From Barnesiella propionica (GTDB lineage: Bacteria; Bacteroidota; Bacteroidia; Bacteroidales; Barnesiellaceae): a DNA stretch of 64,000 nt. A program made the translations under genes and the position numbers. The stretch covers positions 1 through 64,000 of the forward strand of contig NZ_JAOQJK010000011.1 of the NCBI RefSeq assembly GCF_025567045.1, given 5' to 3'. Shown piece by piece: positions 33,235-44,295 of the stretch (position 1 is the stretch's first letter; each line of letters starts with the position of its first letter). The notes beneath the pieces were generated by a model. It saw only the letters and a list, made by a program, of their open reading frames with translations. It was not told the DNA's origin and made no database searches.

Positions 33235-34107
33235 TCACATAACGTTAAGAACCTGTTCTTTTATTTGTTCCAGTTCGTCTTTCATACGTACTACAATTTT
33301 CTGCATTTCTGCATGGTTCGATTTCGACCCCATTGTATTGATCTCCCTTCCCATTTCCTGACTGATAAAACCTAATTTTTTGCCTTGTCCTTGTCCTTTT
33401 TCGAGAGTTTCGATGAAATATCTCAAATGGTTGTCCAAACGGTGTTTTTCTTCGTTTATATCGAGTTTTTCAATATAGAAGATCATTTCCTGTTCAAACC
33501 GGTTTTTATCATAATCGAAATTTTCGATTTTTGTCAAGGCTTCGGCGATACGGTTTTTAATTTTTTCAACTCTGTCTTTTTCGTAAAGTTCGATATCTTT
33601 TAAAAGTTTTGAGATGTTGCCTATTTTTTGTTCGAATATTTTTTGCAGCATACATCCTTCCTGTGTTCTGAATTCTTCGAGCTGGGATATGGCTTTATTA
33701 ACCGCTTCCATTAACGCTTTTGTTTCGGTTTCGTCTAATTCCTGACTGACAGTTTTCATGGAGTCGGGAAGTTTTAAAAGTATTGAGAACCAATCCGCAG
33801 GAGGAGCCGTATTCAATTTCAGGCAAGCATCGTTGATTTGTTCATAATAAGATTCTATCACTGGTATATTGAGCTGGGTACTCATATCCTTGCCTATATT
33901 TTCTATGTAGATGGAAAAATCGACTTTTCCCCTTTCCAGTCTTTTGGCTATTTCGGAACGTATTTCCATCTCCTTTTCACGATATAAAGAAGGAATACGT
34001 GTAGATAAATCCAGCTGTTTACTGTTTAACGACTTTATCTCTATGGTGATTTTTTTGTTTGGCAATTCGGCTACCGCTTTACCAAAGCCGGTCATTGATT
34101 GTATCAT
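33235..34107 (-). CDS. yicC: YicC family endoribonuclease-like protein
   Basis: This 290-residue protein has the YicC N-terminal opening MTGFGKAVAELPNKKITIEIKS and NSKQLDLSTRIP. The C-terminal DUF1732 domain contains GKKLGFISQEMGREINTMGSKS near residues 250-270. The E. coli relative has been described as an RNase acting on small RNAs. It is the first gene of the minus-strand cluster and is divergent from tsaB. The start at 34107 reads MIQSMTGFG; the Met at position 5 would also serve. Confidence 0.93.
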   Translation of the reverse strand: MIQSMTGFGKAVAELPNKKITIEIKSLNSKQLDLSTRIPSLYREKEMEIRSEIAKRLERGKVDFSIYIENIGKDMSTQLNIPVIESYYEQINDACLKLNTAPPADWFSILLKLPDSMKTVSQELDETETKALMEAVNKAISQLEEFRTQEGCMLQKIFEQKIGNISKLLKDIELYEKDRVEKIKNRIAEALTKIENFDYDKNRFEQEMIFYIEKLDINEEKHRLDNHLRYFIETLEKGQGQGKKLGFISQEMGREINTMGSKSNHAEMQKIVVRMKDELEQIKEQVLNVM

Positions 34108-34176
34108 TGTACGAATGTTTTTGCAAATTTAATCTTAATTCCTTTGTTTTCGGTAAGATTATTGAAAAAAAACAGC

Positions 34177-34184
34177 TACTTTTG
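34177..34184 (+). promoter_or_regulatory. tsaB promoter -7 element
   Basis: TACTTTTG matches TAnnTTTG, 47 bases before the tsaB start, in the divergent gap to yicC. Confidence 0.5.
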
Positions 34185-34231
34185 TCTCACAATTAGCCTG
34201 TAATATTGTATTTCCTTATATTTTTATCGGT

Positions 34232-34924
34232 ATGCCCAATATATTACATATAGAAACTTCCACCTCAGTGTGTTCTGTCGCACTTAGCGGTGATACAGAA
34301 ATGAAGTGTCATTTTGAAAATTACGAAGGACCTTCTCATGCTTCTGTCTTGGGGTTTTTTGTACAGAAAGCTGTAGATTTTGTCCGTGAAAAAGGAATGA
34401 AATTAGATGCGGTTGCTGTTAGCGCGGGACCAGGTTCGTATACCGGATTGCGCATAGGAGTCTCTGAGGCGAAAGGACTTTGCTTCGGACTGGATATTCC
34501 GCTGATAGCTTTAGATACTTTAAAAATAATGGCTTGTGGAGTCTTATTCAGAAACTTTTATGATGAAGACGTGTTATATTGTCCTATGATAGATGCGCGG
34601 CGTATGGAAGTATATACGGCTGTTTATGATACTGCTTTTAATGAAATACGACCTATAACCGCCCAGGTGGTGGAAGAAAATACTTTTGATGATCTGTTGG
34701 AGAGCCATCAGGTCTTGTTTTTTGGTAACGGTGCAGAAAAATGTAAAAGTTTGATACAGCACCCAAATGCGCGTTTTCTGGCACATGTGCATCCTCTGGC
34801 GATGGATATGCAGGCTTTGGCCGATAAAGCATATAAGGAAGGAGATTTTGCGGATGTTGCTTATTTCGAGCCTTTCTATTTAAAAGATTTTGTAGCAACA
34901 AAACCTAAAAATAAAGTTTTTTAA
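34232..34924 (+). CDS. tsaB: tRNA threonylcarbamoyladenosine biosynthesis protein TsaB
   Basis: This 230-residue ASKHA-fold protein has HIETSTSVCSVAL at the start and AVSAGPGSYTGLRIGVSEAKG near residues 63-83, the TsaB hallmark. It is the platform partner of TsaD and TsaE in making t6A37 of ANN-decoding tRNAs. DUF4290 follows after 18 bases. The N-terminal Asp of true kinases is absent, as in other TsaB proteins. Confidence 0.95.
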   Translation: MPNILHIETSTSVCSVALSGDTEMKCHFENYEGPSHASVLGFFVQKAVDFVREKGMKLDAVAVSAGPGSYTGLRIGVSEAKGLCFGLDIPLIALDTLKIMACGVLFRNFYDEDVLYCPMIDARRMEVYTAVYDTAFNEIRPITAQVVEENTFDDLLESHQVLFFGNGAEKCKSLIQHPNARFLAHVHPLAMDMQALADKAYKEGDFADVAYFEPFYLKDFVATKPKNKVF

Positions 34925-34942
34925 TTTCAAACGAATAATAAA

Positions 34943-35539
34943 ATGATAGAGTATAATTCACAGCAAAAGAAACTGGTTCTTCCGGAATATGGCCGCAATG
35001 TGCAACAGATGGTTGACCATTGCCTTACTATTGAAGACCGTAAAGAACGCACACGCTGTGCCAATACGATTATAAATATAATGGGAAATTTGTTTCCGCA
35101 TTTGCGCGATGTGGATGATTTTAAACATAAACTTTGGGATCATTTGGCCATTATGGCGGATTTCAAACTGGATATTGATTATCCTTATGAAATAATCCGA
35201 AAAGAGAATCTGCATACTTTACCCGATAAGGTAGAATATGCTTTGACTCCCATACATTACCGCCACTATGGGAAAACAATCGAATCGATGATAAAAGTCG
35301 CAGAGGATATGCCGGAAGGTCCTGAGAGGGATTATCTCATATCTTTGCTGGCTAATCATATGAAAAAGTTGTATCTCGCCTGGAACAAGGAAGGAGTGGA
35401 GGATGAGAAAATATTAAAGGACCTGCGAGAATATACGCGTGGGAAAATCAATCTGAATCCTGAAACTTATAAGCTGCGCGAAGTGAAAGAGGTTATGCAG
35501 GTCAAGAAAAAAAATAATACGAAAAAAGCGGTTAAGTAA
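34943..35539 (+). CDS. DUF4290 family protein
   Basis: This 198-residue helical cytosolic protein begins MIEYNSQQKKLVLPEYGRNV and has NMVDHCLTIEDR-like wording (QQMVDHCLTIEDRKERTRCA) typical of DUF4290, a family almost confined to Bacteroidetes. The function is unknown. The tail is very basic (KVKKKNNTKKAVK type). Its stop codon lies inside the stem of an intrinsic terminator, so transcription of tsaB-DUF4290 probably ends at once. Confidence 0.88.
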   Translation: MIEYNSQQKKLVLPEYGRNVQQMVDHCLTIEDRKERTRCANTIINIMGNLFPHLRDVDDFKHKLWDHLAIMADFKLDIDYPYEIIRKENLHTLPDKVEYALTPIHYRHYGKTIESMIKVAEDMPEGPERDYLISLLANHMKKLYLAWNKEGVEDEKILKDLREYTRGKINLNPETYKLREVKEVMQVKKKNNTKKAVK

Positions 35540-35549
35540 CCGCTTTTTT
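35522..35549 (+). terminator. Terminator overlapping the DUF4290 stop codon
   Basis: AAAAAAGCGGTTA (35522-35534) pairs perfectly with TAACCGCTTTTTT (35537-35549) around AG. The TAA stop is the first triplet of the 3' arm, so the ribosome and the hairpin compete for the same bases. Confidence 0.85.
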
Positions 35550-35585
35550 CGTACCTTTCCATCACATTAACCAAATACAAACGCT

Positions 35586-36890
35586 ATGGCATCATTTATC
35601 ATTGAAGGTGGACACCGTCTCCATGGTGAACTGACTCCGCAAGGTGCGAAAAACGAGGCACTGCAAATTCTCTGCGCTACACTGCTTACCGATGAAGAGG
35701 TAAAAGTACATAATGTTCCCGATATTCTTGATGTGAACAATTTGATTCAGCTTTTGCGAGATATGGGAGTTATCGTGAAAAAACTGGGTATGAATTCCTA
35801 TAGTTTTAAAGCCTCACAGGTAAATATCGATTATCTTAAAAGTGAGGAATTCCTAAGGAAAAGCATGTCATTGAGAGGTTCGGTCATGATAATAGGACCT
35901 TTGGTTGCCCGGTATGGCTATGCCATATTGCCGAAACCGGGAGGAGATAAGATCGGACGTCGCAGGCTAGACACTCATTTTCTGGGGATCCAAAAGTTAG
36001 GAGCGGATTTTTCTTATTGTCCTAAGCAGGAATTGTATGAGATAAAAGCCGATAAATTAACGGGAGCATACATGCTGCTGGATGAGGCATCGGTGACTGG
36101 GACAGCGAATATTGTAATGGCTGCTGTATTGGCCGAAGGAGTGACTACAATATATAATGCGGCCTGCGAACCTTATTTACAACAACTTTGTAAAATGCTG
36201 AACAAGATGGGAGCCAAAATTTCAGGAATCGGTTCCAATCTGCTGACTATAGAAGGAGTGAATACGCTGAACGGCTGCAAACATACGGTATTGCCGGATA
36301 TGATCGAGGTCGGGAGTTTTATCGGGATGGCAGCTATGACAGGTTCCGACATTATGCTCAAGAATGTTTCTTATGATGACTTGGGAATTATTCCCGATAG
36401 TTTCCGGCGTTTAGGAATTACTGTGGAACAAGTGAACGATGATATTCATATTCCCTGTCACGATACTTATGAGATCGAAACGTTTATTGACGGCTCGATT
36501 ATGACTTTTTCCGATGCCCCATGGCCTGGTTTGACCCCTGATTTGTTAAGTGTATTTCTGGTAGTTGCTACACAGGCGAAGGGGAGTGTACTTATACATC
36601 AGAAAATGTTTGAGAGCCGTTTGTTCTTTGTAGATAAACTTATAGATATGGGAGCTCAGATTATCTTATGTGATCCGCACCGGGCAGCCGTTATAGGGCA
36701 GGGGAAGGCTCATACGTTACGGGCTGCCAATATGGTATCGCCCGATATTCGTGCGGGTATTGCCATGCTTATTGCTGCTATGTCGGCCGACGGGACCAGC
36801 CGTATTCATAATATAGATCAGATCGACCGGGGATATCAGGATATAGATAAACGCTTAAATGCGATAGGAGCACGAATTACACGTTTGTAA
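35586..36890 (+). CDS. murA: UDP-N-acetylglucosamine 1-carboxyvinyltransferase (MurA), Asp variant
   Basis: This 434-residue enzyme of the EPSP-synthase fold catalyses the first committed step of peptidoglycan synthesis. Substrate-binding KNEALQ (residues 22-27) is present. The active-site loop normally carrying Cys115 reads KPGGDKIGRR, with Asp121 in its place. MurA proteins with Asp here are active and naturally resistant to fosfomycin. The gene starts 36 bases after the DUF4290 terminator and is followed by rimM after 16 bases. Confidence 0.95.
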   Translation: MASFIIEGGHRLHGELTPQGAKNEALQILCATLLTDEEVKVHNVPDILDVNNLIQLLRDMGVIVKKLGMNSYSFKASQVNIDYLKSEEFLRKSMSLRGSVMIIGPLVARYGYAILPKPGGDKIGRRRLDTHFLGIQKLGADFSYCPKQELYEIKADKLTGAYMLLDEASVTGTANIVMAAVLAEGVTTIYNAACEPYLQQLCKMLNKMGAKISGIGSNLLTIEGVNTLNGCKHTVLPDMIEVGSFIGMAAMTGSDIMLKNVSYDDLGIIPDSFRRLGITVEQVNDDIHIPCHDTYEIETFIDGSIMTFSDAPWPGLTPDLLSVFLVVATQAKGSVLIHQKMFESRLFFVDKLIDMGAQIILCDPHRAAVIGQGKAHTLRAANMVSPDIRAGIAMLIAAMSADGTSRIHNIDQIDRGYQDIDKRLNAIGARITRL

Positions 36891-36906
36891 ACCTGGATTT
36901 TATTTT

Positions 36907-37425
36907 ATGATTAAGAGAGAAGATATTATAAAGATAGGAAAATTCAATAAACCTCATGGTATACAGGGTGAGCTTTCATTTTCTTTTACCGATGATGTGT
37001 TCGACCGTTCTGGTTGCCCTTATGTGATATGTGAGATTGACGGCATATTTGTACCTTTTTTTATAGAAGAATACCGTTTTCGGGGAGAAAATTCAGCTTT
37101 AATGAAATTGGAGGATATAGATACGGAAGAAGACGCACGTCCTTTTACGAATACCGATGTTTATTTTCCTAAATCTTATTATATAGATAGTGATACAGAT
37201 GAAGCTCCTGGTGATTATTTTATCGGTTTTACGGTTGTGGATGAAATGTATGGAATGTTGGGAAAGATCATATGGGTTAATGACGATACGGCAAACGTGC
37301 TTTTTGTTCTGGAGCGTGAAGGAAAAGAGTTGCTGATACCTGCCATAGATGAATTTGTAACAGGAATAGACGAAGAGAAAAAGATATTAAATATGAGAAT
37401 TCCGGAAGGTTTACTCGATTTGTAG
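36907..37425 (+). CDS. rimM: Ribosome maturation factor RimM
   Basis: This 172-residue protein has an N-terminal RimM beta-barrel domain (about 7-90: IGKFNKPHGIQGELSFSF) and a C-terminal PRC-barrel (about 100-170: FIGFTVVDEMYGMLGKI). It binds ribosomal protein S19 and assists 30S head assembly. It lies directly after murA and ends 30 bases before a strong terminator. Confidence 0.94.
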   Translation: MIKREDIIKIGKFNKPHGIQGELSFSFTDDVFDRSGCPYVICEIDGIFVPFFIEEYRFRGENSALMKLEDIDTEEDARPFTNTDVYFPKSYYIDSDTDEAPGDYFIGFTVVDEMYGMLGKIIWVNDDTANVLFVLEREGKELLIPAIDEFVTGIDEEKKILNMRIPEGLLDL

Positions 37426-37455
37426 TGCAAGTATTTATATAAAATGTGGATATTG

Positions 37456-37494
37456 AAAACAAATCAGGAAAAGATTTTTTTCCTGATTTGTTTT
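37456..37494 (+). terminator. Terminator after rimM
   Basis: AAAACAAATCAGGAAAA pairs with TTTTCCTGATTTGTTTT around a short loop, followed by T residues. It also has an A run on the other strand, so it may work in both directions. Confidence 0.85.
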
Positions 37495-37630
37495 TGTGGA
37501 GTTTATTTTACCGGAATACTTCTTTTGCGATATTTTCTTTCATCCTGGCCTTCAAAAATCATATCTGTAACGAAGTGCTGCTATGTCCGGTTTTTGGAAG
37601 AATGTATATTATTTATTGTCAGTTATTTTT

Positions 37631-38326
37631 TTAGAACTCCAACAGGTCGGTGTTCATCGTTAGCATATTTATGGAAAACAATTTGTTCCGGAGCACATTT
37701 CCGCATCCTGTAATGATTTTGATAGTCTCCGAAGCTTCCAGGCATCCTATAAAACCAGGCACTACCCCCATTACTCCAGCCGTTTTCCGGGGACGGGATA
37801 CCAATTCTTTTTCGTCCGGGAATAAGTCCCGGTAATTTTTTCCACCTTCATAATTGAAAACGGAAACCTGGCCGAAAAATTCGCCAATAGTACCGTATAC
37901 ATACGGTTTGCTTAGCTTTATACAGGTATCATTTATGAGGTAGCGCGTGAAAAAATTATCACAACCGTCCACAATGACATCATACCGGGATAATATATCT
38001 TCTGCATTGTTATTTGTCAGGAATTCGGGATAACAATCGAAATGTGTTTGTCCTGAAAGAGCTTTTAAACGTTTGCAAGCTTGTTCTACTTTGGATAAAC
38101 CTATTTCGTTTTCGGTATATAATACCTGGCGTTGCAGATTGGTTTCGGAAACTACATCGGCATCGATAAGGCCGATTCTTCCTATTCCTGCTGCTGTAAG
38201 ATAAAGGGAAATAGCAGAGCCTAGTCCGCCAACTCCTACGATGAGAACGGAAGCATTGAGGAGTTTTTTCTGTCCCTCAACGCCTATTTCCGGTAACATG
38301 GTTTGCCTACTATAACGTTCCATCAT
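37631..38326 (-). CDS. thiF: ThiF/MoeB-type adenylyltransferase
   Basis: This 231-residue E1-like enzyme starts at ATG 38326; an upstream TTG is in frame but less likely. The nucleotide-binding loop VGVGGLGSAISLYL follows the usual ERYSRQTMLPEIG opening. Later motifs are VDGCDNFFTRYLIND and YGTIGEFFGQVSVF. The two CxxC zinc pairs of many ThiF proteins are not evident. It should adenylate the C-terminal Gly-Gly of ThiS. It is the last gene of the thiamin operon, 7 bases after thiH. Confidence 0.88.
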   Translation of the reverse strand: MMERYSRQTMLPEIGVEGQKKLLNASVLIVGVGGLGSAISLYLTAAGIGRIGLIDADVVSETNLQRQVLYTENEIGLSKVEQACKRLKALSGQTHFDCYPEFLTNNNAEDILSRYDVIVDGCDNFFTRYLINDTCIKLSKPYVYGTIGEFFGQVSVFNYEGGKNYRDLFPDEKELVSRPRKTAGVMGVVPGFIGCLEASETIKIITGCGNVLRNKLFSINMLTMNTDLLEF

Positions 38327-38333
38327 ATGAAAT

Positions 38334-39446
38334 TTAGTCAAAGATACGATCCCAGTCTTTCCATACTACTTCATAACCGATATCGTGAATATCTTTTTCA
38401 ACCTGTGCCGGAGTACGGTCGTCGTTCACGCTGAATTGTTCCAATGCCTGGGGATATGTGTAATATCCTCCCGGCTCTGTTTTAGATCCGGCGCTCATGG
38501 ATGTTGCACCCAATGTGGCAATGTTATTGCGGAACCTTGCGTTTTCCCGGGTGGAGAACGAAATGTCAACGTCATGGTCGAATATACGGAATGCAAATGT
38601 AAGTTGTGCCAGTTCCCGGTCGCTCATGATCACATTCGGCTGGAAGTGTCCTTCGGACGGTCGCATGCGTGGGAAATTTACACTGTATTTGGTTTTCCAG
38701 TAGTGCTTACGTAAGTATTGTAGGTGTAATGCCATCATGGTGACATCGGTCCGCCAGTCTTCCAGTCCGATGAGTACTCCCATTCCTATTTTGTGTACTC
38801 CGGCTTGCCCCATCCGGTCAAATCCGTTCACACGCCAGTCGAATATGGATTTCATACCTTTAGGATGATAGGTTTTATATTTTGCTTTGTTGTATGTTTC
38901 CTGGAAACATACAACTCCGTTAAGACCCGATTGGGTAAGCCGGAAATAATCTTCACTTTTAAGAGGCATGACTTCTATGGTGAGATTCGCAAAATAAGGA
39001 CGAGCTAATTTAAGTGCATTTTCAATGTAATCGACACCTGCGTCGCGAGGATTTTCTCCGGTGACGATAAGCAGGTTTTCGAATGGCCCCAGAGCCCGTA
39101 TAGCCTTGCATTCGTTTATTATTTCCTCATCGTTAAGTATTACCCGGGCAATGGGGTTATTATGCTGGAATCCGCAATAAATGCAATGGTTCATACAAGA
39201 ATTCGTGATATACAGAGGGACATACATTTGTATGGTCTTTCCAAATCTTTCTTGTGTATATTTTCTGCTAAGTTGTGCCATCTCTTCCAGATAAGGAGCC
39301 GCAGCCGGTGAGATAAGCGCCATGAAGTCGTCTATTTGGAGGTATTCTTTTCCCAGAGCCGTTTCTACATCGGCCCTGGTCTTTCTTTGGATTTCCCGGG
39401 TAGTATCTTCCCAGGAATATTTTTCTAATTCTTCCGAAAAATTCAT
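38334..39446 (-). CDS. thiH: 2-iminoacetate synthase ThiH
   Basis: This 370-residue radical-SAM enzyme has the CxxxCxxC cluster motif in NSCMNHCIYCGFQHNN (near residues 86-100) and the ThiH C-terminal region with SAGSKTEPGGYY. It cleaves tyrosine to dehydroglycine and p-cresol for thiazole formation, the anaerobic alternative to ThiO. It lies between thiC and thiF with short gaps. Confidence 0.95.
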   Translation of the reverse strand: MNFSEELEKYSWEDTTREIQRKTRADVETALGKEYLQIDDFMALISPAAAPYLEEMAQLSRKYTQERFGKTIQMYVPLYITNSCMNHCIYCGFQHNNPIARVILNDEEIINECKAIRALGPFENLLIVTGENPRDAGVDYIENALKLARPYFANLTIEVMPLKSEDYFRLTQSGLNGVVCFQETYNKAKYKTYHPKGMKSIFDWRVNGFDRMGQAGVHKIGMGVLIGLEDWRTDVTMMALHLQYLRKHYWKTKYSVNFPRMRPSEGHFQPNVIMSDRELAQLTFAFRIFDHDVDISFSTRENARFRNNIATLGATSMSAGSKTEPGGYYTYPQALEQFSVNDDRTPAQVEKDIHDIGYEVVWKDWDRIFD

Positions 39447-39461
39447 CTTGTTCTCATTAAA

Positions 39462-41171
<1,710 letters not shown>

Positions 41172-41175
41172 TTAT

Positions 41176-41943
41176 TTAGTCCAAAAAAGAAGTTAGAGGG
41201 CTGCTTGCTTCTGCATGTTTAGCCTGTCGGCCCAATCCGGCTTCGTATGCTGTTCTTCCGGCTATTGTCGCTAATTTAAAAGCTTCGGCCATTGCTACCG
41301 GATTCCCGGCTACTGCAATAGCGGTATTCACAAGTACCGCATCGGCTCCGAGCTCCATTGCTTCCGAGGCGTGGGATGGAGCCCCTATTCCTGCGTCTAC
41401 CACAACGGGAACCGTGCTTTGCTCTATAATGATTTCCAACAGGTCTCTGGTACGAAGTCCTTTATTTGTACCGATAGGTGCACCCAAAGGCATTACAGTT
41501 GAAGCTCCGGCTTCTTCCAGACGTTTACATAAGACGGGATCGGCCTGAATATAAGGGAGTACAATGAATCCCATTTTAGATAATTCTTCTGTTGCTTTAA
41601 GAGTTTCTATGGGATCGGGCAGAAGATATTTAGGGTCGGGGTGGATTTCCAGTTTAATAAAATTTGTACCGAAAGCTTCCCTGGAAAGCTGTGCTGCCAG
41701 TACCGCTTCTTTAGCGTTCCGTACACCAGATGTGTTTGGCAGCAACTGTATCGTATTGCGGTCGATGTGTACCAACATATCGTCATTCGCATTGTCCATG
41801 TCGATACGTTTCATAGCTACGGTAACCATTTCGGTTCCGGATGCTTTTATAGCTTCGGCCATCGTATGGTTGGAACTGAACTTACCGGTTCCGATAAAAA
41901 GTCTGGAGGAGAATTCTCTTCCGCCGATGATCAGTTTTTTCAT
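41176..41943 (-). CDS. thiG: Thiazole synthase ThiG
   Basis: This 255-residue TIM-barrel enzyme begins [21 protein letters not shown] and has the active Lys in [17 protein letters not shown]-terminal phosphate-binding [20 protein letters not shown] is present in two recognisable halves. It builds the thiazole ring from DXP, dehydroglycine and ThiS thiocarboxylate. It overlaps the thiE stop by 4 bases, showing coupling. Confidence 0.96.
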   Translation of the reverse strand: MKKLIIGGREFSSRLFIGTGKFSSNHTMAEAIKASGTEMVTVAMKRIDMDNANDDMLVHIDRNTIQLLPNTSGVRNAKEAVLAAQLSREAFGTNFIKLEIHPDPKYLLPDPIETLKATEELSKMGFIVLPYIQADPVLCKRLEEAGASTVMPLGAPIGTNKGLRTRDLLEIIIEQSTVPVVVDAGIGAPSHASEAMELGADAVLVNTAIAVAGNPVAMAEAFKLATIAGRTAYEAGLGRQAKHAEASSPLTSFLD

Positions 41944-42566
41944 TTTCTGTTTTTATTTAATAAATTAATAATTTTACTTGTTTCGGTTTTGGGTGAGGAG
42001 GAGTTGAGTATAGCACCGGATAAGGCTATACCGGAAACACCTGTTTGCATGATATCGGAAATATCTTCCGTTGTAATTCCTCCTATAGCCACTACCGGTA
42101 CTTTAATGTCATGTTTGCGACATTCTTCCATGATTTTTTTGTAGCCTTCCAGCCCTAAAACAGGACTTAGTTTCTTTTTAGTTTCGGTAAACCGGAAGGG
42201 CCCCAGCCCTATGTAATCTACATCTTGTGCTACCAGTTGCTGAATATCTTCAAATGTGTTGGCGGTTCCTCCTATAATGTATTGTTCGCCTATTTTTTTT
42301 CTGGCATCTGCAGGCGGCATGTCGTATTTACCCAGATGTACTCCGTCTATTTCCAGCTCTGCAGTCAGTTCGACGTGATCGTCTAATATAAGAAGCGCTT
42401 CATATTTCTTGCATATCTCTTTTAATTCCAGAGCTGTTGCTTTCACCTCATCGATAGTTGAGTCTTTCATGCGTAGCTGTATCCATTTACATCCTCCTTC
42501 CAGAGCTTCTTTTGCTCCTTCGATGGTACTATATTGGTTGTTTTGATGGGTAATGAACTGTAACAT
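41940..42566 (-). CDS. thiE: Thiamin-phosphate synthase ThiE
   Basis: This 208-residue TIM-barrel enzyme has [32 protein letters not shown] (pyrophosphate-binding Asp), [15 protein letters not shown] and [11 protein letters not shown], all ThiE signatures. It couples HMP-PP and thiazole phosphate. The DDHVELTAE segment with intact acidic residues marks it as the catalytic copy, in contrast to the TenI-like gene just upstream. Confidence 0.95.
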   Translation of the reverse strand: MLQFITHQNNQYSTIEGAKEALEGGCKWIQLRMKDSTIDEVKATALELKEICKKYEALLILDDHVELTAELEIDGVHLGKYDMPPADARKKIGEQYIIGGTANTFEDIQQLVAQDVDYIGLGPFRFTETKKKLSPVLGLEGYKKIMEECRKHDIKVPVVAIGGITTEDISDIMQTGVSGIALSGAILNSSSPKTETSKIINLLNKNRK

Positions 42567-42573
42567 GATATTT

Positions 42574-43161
42574 TTATTTTAATTGTTCTTGAATATGTTT
42601 TAATTGTATTTTAACACCTTCTACCGTTTTAAAGTTCCACAGATAGCCTAAAAAGGCGGCACCTCCGAAACCATAGCTTTTTAATTCGGGGATATGTTCG
42701 GGAGTTATTCCGCCCAAAGCATAGATGCGATGATCGATTATGCCTTCGGCAGACGCTTGTTTAAGTACAGAAGGTGAAAAAGCAGATATATATCCTTGTT
42801 TGGATATGCTATTGTAAATGGGACTAAGAAACAGATAATCCCTTTTGGAAAATAGGTTTAATTCGGTTAAAGTATGACAGGATTGGCTTATACTACCAGA
42901 AAAACCTGCAGGGGGGATTTTATGTCGTGTATTGAGGTGAATTCCTTTCAGGGAGTATTTGGATGCCAAAGAGAAATGGTCGTGAATAACAATATTCCCA
43001 TACCATTTATCCGGAATCCGTAACAGAAGTTTTTCGGTTTCTTCTTCTGTATGATGAGGTTTACGTAAATGGAGCACATCCAGCCCTTCCTCTAAAAGAG
43101 CTGTGATGAGCTTTTGTTCGTTGTTGAAAATATATTCAGTGGTAATTCCTATAATTTTCAT
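42574..43161 (-). CDS. tenI: TenI/ThiE-like protein, second copy
   Basis: This 195-residue protein of the ThiE fold has LHLRKPHHTEEETEK, VIHDHFSLASKYSLKGIHLN and ALGGITPEHIPEL. It is more diverged: the DDH pair of ThiE reads IHDHF and the phosphate loop is FLSPIYNSISKQGY. TenI-type relatives aromatise the thiazole tautomer made by ThiG instead of making thiamin phosphate. It is placed between thiS and thiE, consistent with that role. Confidence 0.8.
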   Translation of the reverse strand: MKIIGITTEYIFNNEQKLITALLEEGLDVLHLRKPHHTEEETEKLLLRIPDKWYGNIVIHDHFSLASKYSLKGIHLNTRHKIPPAGFSGSISQSCHTLTELNLFSKRDYLFLSPIYNSISKQGYISAFSPSVLKQASAEGIIDHRIYALGGITPEHIPELKSYGFGGAAFLGYLWNFKTVEGVKIQLKHIQEQLK

Positions 43162-43177
43162 TGATTATTATATAGCA

Positions 43178-43378
43178 TCAACCTCCGCAGGTTGCCTGAA
43201 TGACGGTTACTTTGTCTCCGTCTTTCAAGAATGTATCCATCCATTCGTCTTTCGGTATGACCCTGTTATTGACGGCTACCGCTGTACCTTCGGATGATAT
43301 GCTTTGCCCTAATAGGAGATCTCTTAATGTTACTCTGCTTCCGACGCAGATTTCTTGATGATTCAAAAATACTTTCAT
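43178..43378 (-). CDS. thiS: Sulfur carrier protein ThiS
   Basis: This 66-residue ubiquitin-fold protein ends in Gly-Gly (VIQATCGG), the site of thiocarboxylation. It begins MKVFLNHQEICVGSRVTLRD. Activated by ThiF, it donates sulfur to ThiG. It is located 22 bases after thiD in the operon. Confidence 0.95.
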   Translation of the reverse strand: MKVFLNHQEICVGSRVTLRDLLLGQSISSEGTAVAVNNRVIPKDEWMDTFLKDGDKVTVIQATCGG

Positions 43379-43400
43379 GATGAGAAATTAATTTCAAGTT

Positions 43401-44225
43401 TTAGGTAATATATTTTTTTAATTTATTAGGTGCATAAAAATGATTTAAGGGTCCGTGACCAGCACCGATTTTTACATCGGCTCCCGATATGATCGCCTGA
43501 TTAATGAAATCCTTTGCGCAAGTTACAGCTTCCGGCATCGCTTTTCCTAAAGCCAAATATGATGCGATAGCGGAAGAAAGAGTGCAACCCGTTCCATGCG
43601 TGTTGCTTGTTTCCACTTTATGGGCCGACAATTCAATAGGAGGTTGGTCTACAGAGAATAATATATCCGTGACTACAGTTCCTTTTAAATGGCCGCCTTT
43701 CATTAGTACATTCCTGCAACCCTTTTTTAATAATATTTCTCCAGCGCGATATAGATCGGAAATATTGTTTATGTCAATTTCGCTTAATAAACTTGCTTCG
43801 TCCAGATTCGGTGTGAGAAGAGACGCATCTTTCATTAATACAGACTTGATAATCTCTATAGCTTCGTCTTCTACTAACTTATGTCCCGATGTTGAGATCA
43901 TGACCGGGTCCAGAACGATATGTCTTATTTTGTATCGAGAAAGAGTTTCCCAAACGGTTCTGGCTATTTCTCCTGAATACAACATACCTATTTTTATGGA
44001 ATCGGTTCCTATATCATCCAGAACAGCTTCGATCTGTTTTTTTACGATATGAGAAGCAATCGGTTGTATACCGGTCACTCCCAATGTATTTTGAGCTGTT
44101 ATCGCTGTTATCGCCGATGTTGCAAAGATACCAATAGCTGATATCGTTTTTATATCGGCTTGAATTCCGGCTCCGCCTCCACTGTCAGAACCAGCTATAG
44201 TCAGGCATTTGAAATATGTATTCAT
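43401..44225 (-). CDS. thiD: Hydroxymethylpyrimidine (phosphate) kinase ThiD
   Basis: This 274-residue ribokinase-fold enzyme has the substrate-binding LTIAGSDSGGGAGIQADIKT opening (noted as TIAGSDSGGGAGIQADIK) and the C-terminal anion-hole motif NTHGTGCTLSSAIAS. It phosphorylates HMP and HMP-P. It is the first gene behind the TPP riboswitch. Its ATG lies 2 bases beyond a 7-bp hairpin (44228-44248) that could hide the start. Confidence 0.96.
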   Translation of the reverse strand: MNTYFKCLTIAGSDSGGGAGIQADIKTISAIGIFATSAITAITAQNTLGVTGIQPIASHIVKKQIEAVLDDIGTDSIKIGMLYSGEIARTVWETLSRYKIRHIVLDPVMISTSGHKLVEDEAIEIIKSVLMKDASLLTPNLDEASLLSEIDINNISDLYRAGEILLKKGCRNVLMKGGHLKGTVVTDILFSVDQPPIELSAHKVETSNTHGTGCTLSSAIASYLALGKAMPEAVTCAKDFINQAIISGADVKIGAGHGPLNHFYAPNKLKKYIT

Positions 44226-44227
44226 TT

Positions 44228-44248
44228 CTTCTATCGGTTATATAGAAG
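44228..44248 (-). promoter_or_regulatory. Start-adjacent hairpin before thiD
   Basis: CTTCTAT pairs with ATAGAAG around a 7-base loop; the 3' arm, containing AGAAG, ends 2 bases before the thiD ATG. It is a plausible expression platform for the TPP riboswitch acting on translation. Confidence 0.45.
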
Positions 44249-44295
44249 GGAGCAGAAGGCTGAATATAGCTTAATAATTGACAGATTCTATGAAC

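Noticed and set aside
37444..37713. 89-codon open frame after rimM
   Set aside because: It begins inside the rimM terminator and ends inside thiF; the hydrophobic look comes from the T-rich hairpin.
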